From G963666945 sp963666945 (GTDB taxonomy: Bacteria; Bacteroidota; Bacteroidia; Bacteroidales; Marinifilaceae): a stretch of DNA of 64,000 nt. The translations under genes and the position numbers were made by a program. Positions 26,368-33,520 of this stretch are shown in pieces. The DNA lies in NCBI GenBank assembly GCA_963666945.2, contig CAXXRT010000004.1, forward strand, positions 47,208-111,207, given 5' to 3'. The notes beneath the pieces are model-generated. The model saw only the letters and a program-made list of their open reading frames with translations. It did not search any database and was not told the origin of the DNA. Position 1 is the stretch's first letter, and every line of letters begins with the position of its first letter.

Positions 26368-27897
26368 TCATGGCTTGAAATCTTCAATACACTCTCGCAG
26401 ATATCCCAAAAAATTACCGGCAAGAGCACCATCAATTATCCTGTGGTCGTAACTAAGTGAAATAATAGCTATAGGCCTTATGCTTATGCTGTCTGCGGAA
26501 TCAGATTCAATTACCACTGCTCTTTTCTTTATTTCTCCTATCCCTAGTATGGCCGATTGGGGCTGCAATATAATGGGAGTACCTGCCATTGTATTAAAAC
26601 TTCCGAAGTTGCTTATGGTGAAAGTTCCTCCCGTAATGTCACCGGGGTCAAGACTGTTTGTCCTTGCCTTTTGGGCTAATTCGTTAAGTCTTGTGCTTAT
26701 TCCCCTTAGATTCATGCTCTCAGTGTTTTTTATCACGGGAACAATCAGGTTGCCGTTGGCCAGGGCTGTTGCAATACCTATGTTGATATGGTGGTAATGC
26801 CTTATCTTATTTCCCGAGACACTGGAATTTATCTCCGGAAATTTCTCCAGGGCCATGGATGCTGCTGCAATAAAGAAGGGGGTATAGGTCAGCTTAATAC
26901 CATAATCATTTATATACTTCTGCTTGTTTTCTTCCCTTATTCTTTTGAAGGCACTTACATCTACCTCTATAAACGATGTGACATGGGGAGAGGTCTTTTT
27001 CGATTCAAGTGTGTGCTGGGCTATAAGCATCCTTACCCTGTCCATCTCTTGTTCAGAATATTCTTCTGTGACTTTGTTGCCATAAGTGGGAATATCTGCT
27101 TTTTCCTCATCCGGGACACTACCGCTGCTCTCAAAGTAAACTTTTCCCTTTTTGACTGCTGCCTCTTTCTTTTCACGGACTATTTCCTCCTGCGAGACTG
27201 ATGAGGCTATGGTTATCTCTTTGGGATTCTCCCCGTGGATTGCCCCCTCTCTCTTGTATTGGAGATATTTTGTAATATCCTCTCTGGTTATCCTGCCCAT
27301 ATATCCGCTGCCCTTAAGAGTGCATACTTCCCCGTAGCTTAGGCCTTCTTCCTTCATTATCTTTTTTACAAGGGGGGAGAGAAATATCTTTTTTGGGGGC
27401 TCTGAATGACCGACAGCCTCCTGTATAGGACTATCATACGTCTGTTCTGTCTTCTTTTTTTCGTCTGAAGATTTTACATCTGCCCCGTAGATGTCTTTGT
27501 GTTGTATGCCCGATGATTCCTTCTCAGGGGTGGTTTCCATTTTTTCCGGACTTTCTTTTTTGAAAGGGGATGTACCTGAAGATGTTGTTTTGTTTAAAAC
27601 AAAACTTTCATCTCCCTCTGGTCCCCTGAAAGAAGGACTGTATTTCTCGTTCACCGTCTCCGTCTTCAAAACAATAACAACTTCACCCACCTTTACAATA
27701 TCACCGGGCTTAACTTTAATTTCCTCAATAACTCCTTTTTCAAGTGCAACTATCTCTGAATCTACTTTATCCGTGGCAATTTCAAGAACGGGCTCGTCTT
27801 CCTCCACAAAATCACCTACTTCTCTTAATATTTTAATGACTGATGCCTCTATTATGCCTTCTCCTAACGAGGGCATGTAAATATTCGATCTTCCCAT
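26368..27897 (-). CDS. Dihydrolipoamide acyltransferase (E2)
   Basis: E2 core of a 2-oxoacid dehydrogenase complex, 509 residues. One lipoyl domain (1-80) has the lipoylated Lys 44 in ATDKVDSE. A charged linker leads to the peripheral-subunit binding domain (about 172-210, FLSPLVKKIMKEEGL...GRITREDI). A second linker precedes the catalytic domain (about 270-509) with the active-site motif DHRIIDG. No E1 or E3 gene is in this window, so pyruvate, branched-chain 2-oxoacid or other specificity cannot be fixed. Branched-chain type seems likeliest. It lies 51 bp after miaA in the same direction. Confidence 0.9.
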   Translation of the reverse strand: MGRSNIYMPSLGEGIIEASVIKILREVGDFVEEDEPVLEIATDKVDSEIVALEKGVIEEIKVKPGDIVKVGEVVIVLKTETVNEKYSPSFRGPEGDESFVLNKTTSSGTSPFKKESPEKMETTPEKESSGIQHKDIYGADVKSSDEKKKTEQTYDSPIQEAVGHSEPPKKIFLSPLVKKIMKEEGLSYGEVCTLKGSGYMGRITREDITKYLQYKREGAIHGENPKEITIASSVSQEEIVREKKEAAVKKGKVYFESSGSVPDEEKADIPTYGNKVTEEYSEQEMDRVRMLIAQHTLESKKTSPHVTSFIEVDVSAFKRIREENKQKYINDYGIKLTYTPFFIAAASMALEKFPEINSSVSGNKIRHYHHINIGIATALANGNLIVPVIKNTESMNLRGISTRLNELAQKARTNSLDPGDITGGTFTISNFGSFNTMAGTPIILQPQSAILGIGEIKKRAVVIESDSADSISIRPIAIISLSYDHRIIDGALAGNFLGYLRECIEDFKP

Positions 27898-27948
27898 AAT
27901 ATACTTTTTATGTATATACGGAAGACTAATTATAAGGTTGAGGTAAAA

Positions 27949-28866
27949 TTAAAGTCCTTTGTTATATAATTCCATGACAATATTGACCTTTTCTTCAGTA
28001 GTCATATATCCGTCAAGCCACTTAATATTAAAGCCGTCCCTTTCCATTTTCCTGAACCATGTCATCTGTCTTTTGGCAAACTGGTGTATTGCTGTGTTGA
28101 GTCTGTCTACCATGGTGTCATAGGAAATCTCTCCGGTAAGATAAAGGGTGATGAATTTATATTCAAGACCGTAATAGATAAGGTCCTCGGCATTTATTCC
28201 CGAGTCAAGGAGTGTCCTCACCTCATCAACCATGCCTTCCTTTAGTCTTGAATGCAATCGCTGTGTTATCCTTTTTCTTCTGCTGTCCCTGTCAAACTTT
28301 ATACCCACTATCAAAGGATTAATCTTAGGGTAATCAGTTTCTATCTCAGGGTGTGTCTTGTAATAATCTTCTATCTCTATGGCGCGTACGGCTCTTTTAA
28401 CCGTGTCCACCTCGGTGGTGTTGTGCAAGTCTTTGTAAGTCTCGAGTATCTGGGTCAGTTCTCCAAGAGTCCTGTCCTTGAGGGATTCCCTAAGCTTATC
28501 ATTGACGGGTACGTATATAAGCCTGTAGCCCTTGAGTACTGCCTCCAGGTATAGTCCTGTCCCTCCGCAAAGAACTGGGAGCTTGTTCCTTTCCTGCATG
28601 TCGTACCATACCTTTAGAAAATCTTTCTGGTATTCGTAAAGATTGTATTTGTAGCCTGCATCTACTATGTCAATAAGATGATAGGGTATATTGTTGCCCC
28701 TGAGGGTGTATTCTTCAATATCCTTGCCGGTACCTATGTCCATACCACGGTATACCTGTCTGGAATCAGCACTTATTATTTCTCCCTTAAACTTATCGGC
28801 CAACTCAACGGCAAGACTGGTCTTTCCCGTTGCGGTGGCTCCAAGTACACAAATCATATTGTACAT
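27949..28866 (-). CDS. miaA: tRNA dimethylallyltransferase
   Basis: Transfers a dimethylallyl group to N6 of A37 in tRNAs that read UNN codons. The 305-residue protein has the P-loop GATATGKT (residues 9-16), the DSRQVYRGMDIGTGK segment with the catalytic Asp, GGTGLYLEAVL, and a C-terminal tRNA-contacting region (YGLEYKFITLYLTGE, FAKRQMTWFRK). A second ATG at 28857 is a possible start that would shorten it by three residues. It is divergent from tgt, another tRNA-modification gene, and probably heads a unit with the E2 gene. Confidence 0.96.
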   Translation of the reverse strand: MYNMICVLGATATGKTSLAVELADKFKGEIISADSRQVYRGMDIGTGKDIEEYTLRGNNIPYHLIDIVDAGYKYNLYEYQKDFLKVWYDMQERNKLPVLCGGTGLYLEAVLKGYRLIYVPVNDKLRESLKDRTLGELTQILETYKDLHNTTEVDTVKRAVRAIEIEDYYKTHPEIETDYPKINPLIVGIKFDRDSRRKRITQRLHSRLKEGMVDEVRTLLDSGINAEDLIYYGLEYKFITLYLTGEISYDTMVDRLNTAIHQFAKRQMTWFRKMERDGFNIKWLDGYMTTEEKVNIVMELYNKGL

Positions 28867-28894
28867 AGCCGGTATATTTAATTTATTAAGATTA

Positions 28895-28902
28895 CAAATA
28901 TA
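28895..28902 (-). promoter_or_regulatory. miaA promoter -7 box
   Basis: TATATTTG on the minus strand fits TAnnTTTG, 28 nt before the miaA start. Confidence 0.5.
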
Positions 28903-29040
28903 AAGATATACTTAAATAATAAATCAATTCCGGGAGATCTTACAATAAAATTCATGTTATTTCCTCCTTTTACCAATTAAAAATTATTGTTTTTTATCTT
29001 CGGCTAAATCACAGATGCATCACTCTTAATTACTTTTTAT

Positions 29041-29048
29041 TACTTTTG
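29041..29048 (+). promoter_or_regulatory. tgt promoter -7 box
   Basis: TACTTTTG fits TAnnTTTG, 69 nt before the tgt start. It is followed by a hairpin in the presumed leader. Confidence 0.5.
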
Positions 29049-29065
29049 CAGTGCAATTTTGCACA

Positions 29066-29087
29066 TTTTGCAATTGATATTGCAAAA
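29066..29087 (+). promoter_or_regulatory. Inverted repeat in the tgt leader
   Basis: TTTTGCAAT (29066-29074) and ATTGCAAAA (29079-29087) form a perfect 9-bp stem with a TGAT loop, followed by an A run. The heptamer TTTTGCA occurs three times between 29044 and 29072. It could be a leader hairpin or an operator. Confidence 0.45.
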
Positions 29088-29117
29088 AAAAAACAGATTC
29101 ACTAAAGTCAGCCGGTT

Positions 29118-30248
29118 ATGAAGTTTAGATTAGAGAAGACAGATAAACATACAAATGCTCGTTGCGGAACCATATTCACCGATCACGGAGAGATAGAAAC
29201 TCCTATCTTTATGCCCGTTGGGACCCTTGGTTCTGTGAAGGCCCTGCATATAAGGGAATTGAAGGATGATGTAAATGCCGATATCATACTGGGTAATACC
29301 TATCATCTGTACCTGCGACCGGGAACAGAGGTGTTGGAACAGGCAGGAGGACTTCATAAGTTTAACGGATGGGACAGGCCTATTCTGACCGATAGCGGGG
29401 GCTTTCAGGTCTTTTCACTGGCAGAGAACCGTAAGCTTACCGAACAGGGCGCTACTTTTCGTAGTCATATCGATGGCTCTAAGCATATCTTTACGCCCGA
29501 AAACGTTATGGATATACAGCGTAGCATAGGTGCCGATATTATTATGGCTTTCGATGAGTGTCCTCCCGGGGATTCCGATTACCGCTATGCAAAAGATTCC
29601 CTGGATTTAACACACCGCTGGCTGGATAGGTGTATAAAACGCTTCGACCAGACTGAACCTAAGTACGGCTACAGTCAGTCGCTTTTCCCTATCGTTCAGG
29701 GCTGTGTTTATAAAGATCTTCGTGAACGTTCTGCTGAATATATGGTGTCTAAAGACAGGGATGGCTATGCCATTGGTGGTCTTGCCGTGGGTGAACCCAC
29801 TGAGGATATGTATGCTATGATAGAGGTTGTCAATAAGATACTTCCTCAGGATAAGCCTCGTTACCTTATGGGGGTGGGAACACCGGTGAATATTCTTGAG
29901 GGTATCAGTCGTGGCATTGATATGTTCGATTGTGTTATGCCTACGCGTAACGGTAGAAACGGTATGCTCTTTACTTCAGAGGGGACTATCAATATAAAAA
30001 ATAAAAAGTGGGACAGGGACTTTTCTCCCGTAGATCCTAACGGAACATCTTTTGTCGACCATGAATACTCCAAGGCTTACCTTCGTCATCTTATTAAATC
30101 CAACGAGCTGCTGGCCCTGCAGATATGCAGCATACACAACCTTGGGTTCTATCTGTGGCTTGCCAGGGAGTCCCGCCGCCGCATTAAGGATGGGTCTTTC
30201 TCTGCATGGAAAGATAATATGGTTAAAAAGTTAGGCAGACGCTTGTAA
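29118..30248 (+). CDS. tgt: Queuine tRNA-ribosyltransferase, Zn-ligand cysteines absent
   Basis: Exchanges guanine 34 of GUN-anticodon tRNAs for a queuine precursor. The 376-residue length is normal. Active-site segments are intact: GNTYHLYLRPG, TDSGGFQVFS (Asp 92), GGLAVGEP and the nucleophile region MFDCVMPTRNGRNG. The C-terminal zinc site is altered: where bacterial enzymes have CxCxxC about 30 residues before a His, this protein reads DPNGTSFVDHEYSKAYLRHL with no cysteine. From memory other Bacteroidota enzymes share this. queA at 42320, the next step of the pathway, is in the same window. Confidence 0.95.
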   Translation: MKFRLEKTDKHTNARCGTIFTDHGEIETPIFMPVGTLGSVKALHIRELKDDVNADIILGNTYHLYLRPGTEVLEQAGGLHKFNGWDRPILTDSGGFQVFSLAENRKLTEQGATFRSHIDGSKHIFTPENVMDIQRSIGADIIMAFDECPPGDSDYRYAKDSLDLTHRWLDRCIKRFDQTEPKYGYSQSLFPIVQGCVYKDLRERSAEYMVSKDRDGYAIGGLAVGEPTEDMYAMIEVVNKILPQDKPRYLMGVGTPVNILEGISRGIDMFDCVMPTRNGRNGMLFTSEGTINIKNKKWDRDFSPVDPNGTSFVDHEYSKAYLRHLIKSNELLALQICSIHNLGFYLWLARESRRRIKDGSFSAWKDNMVKKLGRRL

Positions 30249-30295
30249 ATCTGCTATTATCAGAGTATTTTTATCATCCTAAAAGATTGCAAGTA

Positions 30296-31372
30296 TTGAA
30301 GAAGCTGGATTTATATATAATAAGGAAATTTCTGGGGACATTCTTTTTCTCCATTTTGTTGATAATTACCATCAGTGTGGTGTTCGATGTATCAGAACGT
30401 CTGGAGAAATTTATCCAGAATGAGGCTCCGCTGAAAGCTATTGTCTTTGACTATTATATGAACTTTATCCCTTATTTTGCCAATCTCTTCTCTTCTCTGT
30501 TTACATTTGTTGCCGTTATATTTTTTACTTCAAAACTGGCCTATAACACAGAGATCATAGCTATACTTAGCAGTGGCATCAGCTTCAGAAGAATGATGAG
30601 GCCTTACCTTATCTCTGCTGCTATTATTGCCCTTATGTCTTACATGCTTAGCAGCTATGTCATTCCGGAGGCTAACAAGACCAGGCTTGAGTTTTACCAT
30701 ACCTATATAAAAAAGTTCAGCAGCAATAAAGAAAAACATATTCACCGCCAGATAAAACCTGGTGTGTTTATATATATGAGCAGCTATAGCGTGGGATCCA
30801 ATACGGGCTACGACTTTGCCATGGATGAATTCGAGGGAAAGACTCTTAAAAAGAAACTTACCTCCAATAAGATTAAGTGGGATAGTAAGAAAAATACCTG
30901 GACAATATCGCGCTACAGGATAAGGACTATTGATGGTGATAAGGAAGTCATTGAAGAGGGGAAAACTCTCGATACCCTTCTTAATATTAAGCATACGGAA
31001 TTCAGCCGTGGTGCGGATATAAAAGAGGAGATGACTACCCCTGAGCTGAATTCATATATTAAGCAGCAGACTATGAGGGGCAGTAGTAACGTTAATGAGT
31101 TCAGGATAGAGAAATACAAGAGGTTCGCCTCGGCTTTTGCTACCTTCATACTTACTTTTATTGGTGCTGCACTTGCCTCCCGTAAAGTCAGGGGGGGGAT
31201 GGGACTTCATCTGGGTATTGGTCTTGGTCTCAGCTTTACCTATATCATGTTTATGCAGGTTAGCACTGTCTTTGCCACCAATGGGGATATGTCCCCACTG
31301 CTTGCAGTGTGGCTGCCAAATATTATTTTTGCCGCCATTGCCGTAGTGCTGTACCAGCGTGCTCCTAAATAA
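30296..31372 (+). CDS. LptF/LptG-family (YjgP/YjgQ) permease
   Basis: Inner-membrane component of the lipopolysaccharide export ABC transporter, 358 residues. The N-terminal half has three hydrophobic helices (about 13-35, 55-80, 100-120), a periplasmic beta-jellyroll-like middle (about 125-260) and C-terminal helices (about 270-355). No ATG lies near the start. I chose the TTG at 30296 because it gives MKKLDLYIIRKF, the expected N-terminus; a TTG nine bases upstream is the alternative. It lies 47 bp after tgt. Its last 8 bp overlap the end of the convergent cysteine hydrolase gene. F versus G cannot be decided. Confidence 0.85.
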   Translation: MKKLDLYIIRKFLGTFFFSILLIITISVVFDVSERLEKFIQNEAPLKAIVFDYYMNFIPYFANLFSSLFTFVAVIFFTSKLAYNTEIIAILSSGISFRRMMRPYLISAAIIALMSYMLSSYVIPEANKTRLEFYHTYIKKFSSNKEKHIHRQIKPGVFIYMSSYSVGSNTGYDFAMDEFEGKTLKKKLTSNKIKWDSKKNTWTISRYRIRTIDGDKEVIEEGKTLDTLLNIKHTEFSRGADIKEEMTTPELNSYIKQQTMRGSSNVNEFRIEKYKRFASAFATFILTFIGAALASRKVRGGMGLHLGIGLGLSFTYIMFMQVSTVFATNGDMSPLLAVWLPNIIFAAIAVVLYQRAPK

Positions 31373-31991
31373 TGTCTTCCACCTCTTTGGTTGTTATAAG
31401 ATTCGCTCCCAGCGATTCCCAGTTTTTTATGGGACTGGGAAGATGGGGAAGCTTCCTTATGGCGTCTTTTACCACATAGACCTTGTATTTCCTGTCTAAA
31501 AGACCCCTTACCGCCTTGTCTACACATATGTTGGAGGTCACACCGTAAATAACAACAATATCCGGCTTTAAAAGCATCAGTAGCTTGTCCACATTCCTGT
31601 TGCCCTTAAAGGTGTCGAAGTCGTCCTTTAAAAGAACTATATCGTGTGACTTGGCAGCCTCGCTTAATTCATCGTAGTGGTAGTCCTTGTTCCAGTCTAT
31701 CTCTGCGGGGGATTCCGGTCTTGTCTCATCAATAAACTCTGCTCCTGAAGTCCCAACCATGCAATGCTCGGGGAATGTGTATATCCAGTCGGGCTCCTCT
31801 GCTATCTCTTCCGATTCCATGTAATGCCAGTCTGCGGTATTAATTACCTGTATGTCTTTTTCCTTTGCCAGGGTTGTCAACAGGGCAAGATTGGGTTTTA
31901 TTCTTTCTGCCCCTTCAACATAAAGTTTTCCATCTTTATCAATGAAATCCTTTTGTGTGTCGGTATTCCAGAAGAGTATCTTTTTTTTCAT
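31365..31991 (-). CDS. Isochorismatase-family cysteine hydrolase
   Basis: A 208-residue enzyme with the nicotinamidase/isochorismatase fold. The catalytic triad can be placed as Asp 11 (WNTDTQKDF), Lys 122 (VLLKDDFD) and Cys 156 (TSNICVDKA). The metal-binding segment of true nicotinamidases (DxHxxxH) is only partly kept (NTADWHYMES), so the substrate is uncertain. It is single and leftward, and its 3' end overlaps the permease gene by 8 bp. The start at 31991 is the only ATG that keeps the first strand and Asp 11. Confidence 0.82.
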   Translation of the reverse strand: MKKKILFWNTDTQKDFIDKDGKLYVEGAERIKPNLALLTTLAKEKDIQVINTADWHYMESEEIAEEPDWIYTFPEHCMVGTSGAEFIDETRPESPAEIDWNKDYHYDELSEAAKSHDIVLLKDDFDTFKGNRNVDKLLMLLKPDIVVIYGVTSNICVDKAVRGLLDRKYKVYVVKDAIRKLPHLPSPIKNWESLGANLITTKEVEDII

Positions 31992-32121
31992 GAGATAATG
32001 CTTGTTTTTTTTTGTGACTATGCACGATTAAAGAAATACATCTCGATTCTTTTATATTATCTATAATAAAAATACGTGTGCAGCTCTCTTTATGTTATCT
32101 CTGAAATGGGTTAATTTATGT

Positions 32122-32168
32122 AATAAAAAAAGCGTAAACTAATCTGTTGTTAAATCAGTTTACGCTTT
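32122..32168 (-). terminator. Terminator of C1 peptidase copy 2
   Basis: AAAGCGTAAACT (32129-32140) and AGTTTACGCTTT (32157-32168) form a perfect 12-bp stem with a 16-nt loop. The minus strand continues into a T run. Confidence 0.8.
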
Positions 32169-32221
32169 ATGTATTGGATTTTAGAAAGATGCTAAATCAT
32201 ATTGTTTTGCTTAGATCCCGT

Positions 32222-33397
32222 CTATTTTATCCCCAGCTTTGTTTTTATGCTGCCGGGAATAGCGTCTTTGTGTATCATTATGGTCATACTCTTGGCTTTT
32301 ACAAAGGCTTCGGAGGCATAAAAATATCCGCCAAACTTATTGTATTTGCCCCATGAGTTCTTGACCTTATAGAACTTTCTTCCAAACTGGTCCTGTGCTA
32401 TGCCTGTTATGTGCATGCCGTGGTCGTCTTCCGTCTGGTAGTTGTCAAATCCTTCCTGTCTTGACTCCTGTGTAACCTCTTTCTCATTTACAAAAAGTGA
32501 AGGGTCGTTCTTCTCTTCACTCATCTTTTCCCATTTTGAGATCTCTGCATCGCTCATCTCTTTTTTCTCCTCTGAGGGGAGAATGGCGTAACCGGCACGG
32601 GAGTTGAATCCTTCTTCGCTGACATCAGAGCCCCATAGTGCTGTGTATCCTGCTTCAAGGGCCTGGTCAAGTACCTCTGTGAACTCATCCAGAGGAATAT
32701 TGTATATCCTGCCGTGCGACCAGTTGTCGGGCAATTCAATCACAAAATTGGAGTAAAAAGGGTGATGTGAGAATGAACCTATCTCAATATAGTTGTCCGG
32801 AACTATCCCCAGCTCGTCCCTGTATGTCTGTGGGGTGTATTCCCTGCCATCAATCTCAAATGTTTCAATATCTTCTCCCATATAGGCATCCAGCACGCTG
32901 TCAAAAGCCCTTAGCCATGCAGTAGAGAGTTTCTTGTTCTTGTTCATGACAACCCCGTCAAGCATGTTTTTCAGCACTGTCTCCATCTCGCTGTGCCTGT
33001 GTCTCTTCTCCCCGTAGTTCAGACCTTTAAAAAGATCTTCGGGTACAATTCCGTGGATGGAAACCATATCCATAACATCGTTGGATTCTCCTCCCTGGGA
33101 GAAACTCATCTCTTTGTGATAACGTACATAGTCCAGAGCTTTTTCATGATAACTCTTCTTTACCAGCCACATTTCTGAAAGATCATGGGCTCCACGACCC
33201 ATTCTGATAAGCTCTGCTTCAAGAAAAGAGAGTCCTGAAAAGCACCAGCATGTTCCGCTCGATGCCTGATCCTTCATTGTTGTTACCTCTATGTCTGTGA
33301 TGTCTTTGAATTTAAGCCCTGTGTTTACATCTTTTTTCTGTCCAAACGAAAAAAATGATGTTAACATTGCCGCTGTAATTAATAATATTTTGTGCAT
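32222..33397 (-). CDS. Secreted C1-family cysteine peptidase, copy 2
   Basis: A 391-residue paralog of the peptidase at 23299-24495 with the same domain plan: signal peptide (1-20, ending SFFSFGQ), catalytic Cys 50 in QASSGTCWCF, catalytic His in DDHGMHITG, Asn in KNSWGKY. Long stretches align between the copies, for example the SEMxxxKxxYxEK segment and GIVPEDLxKGxNYG. The two genes read the same way about 8 kb apart, separated by housekeeping genes, so this is a dispersed duplication. Divergent from the TPR-PD40 gene with facing promoter boxes. Confidence 0.88.
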   Translation of the reverse strand: MHKILLITAAMLTSFFSFGQKKDVNTGLKFKDITDIEVTTMKDQASSGTCWCFSGLSFLEAELIRMGRGAHDLSEMWLVKKSYHEKALDYVRYHKEMSFSQGGESNDVMDMVSIHGIVPEDLFKGLNYGEKRHRHSEMETVLKNMLDGVVMNKNKKLSTAWLRAFDSVLDAYMGEDIETFEIDGREYTPQTYRDELGIVPDNYIEIGSFSHHPFYSNFVIELPDNWSHGRIYNIPLDEFTEVLDQALEAGYTALWGSDVSEEGFNSRAGYAILPSEEKKEMSDAEISKWEKMSEEKNDPSLFVNEKEVTQESRQEGFDNYQTEDDHGMHITGIAQDQFGRKFYKVKNSWGKYNKFGGYFYASEAFVKAKSMTIMIHKDAIPGSIKTKLGIK

Positions 33398-33424
33398 TTG
33401 TATGTGTTTTTATAAACTTTCTTG

Positions 33425-33432
33425 CAAAGATA
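33425..33432 (-). promoter_or_regulatory. Promoter -7 box of C1 peptidase copy 2
   Basis: TATCTTTG on the minus strand fits TAnnTTTG, 27 nt before the start. Confidence 0.55.
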
Positions 33433-33499
33433 TATCATTAATTCAAAATTATTTGTTAAATTATGACTTAATATTATTTATTTTTCTATCAAAATAATA

Positions 33500-33507
33500 T
33501 ATCTTTG
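33500..33507 (+). promoter_or_regulatory. -7 box of the TPR-PD40 gene
   Basis: TATCTTTG fits TAnnTTTG, 13 nt before the ATG at 33521 and 22 nt before the ATG at 33530. The short leader favours the second ATG. Confidence 0.5.
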
Positions 33508-33520
33508 TGTAAACTGTAAT

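Noticed and set aside
25533..26435. A 300-codon open frame overlapping the pseudouridine synthase tail in another minus-strand frame, with further plus-strand frames nearby
   Set aside because: The tail is low-complexity DNA with few stop codons in any frame. The overlapping product has no recognisable domain and the synthase frame continues into conserved domains.
29066..29087. preQ1 riboswitch before tgt
   Set aside because: The leader has a simple hairpin and lacks the pseudoknot layout and C-rich/A-rich tail expected of preQ1 classes.
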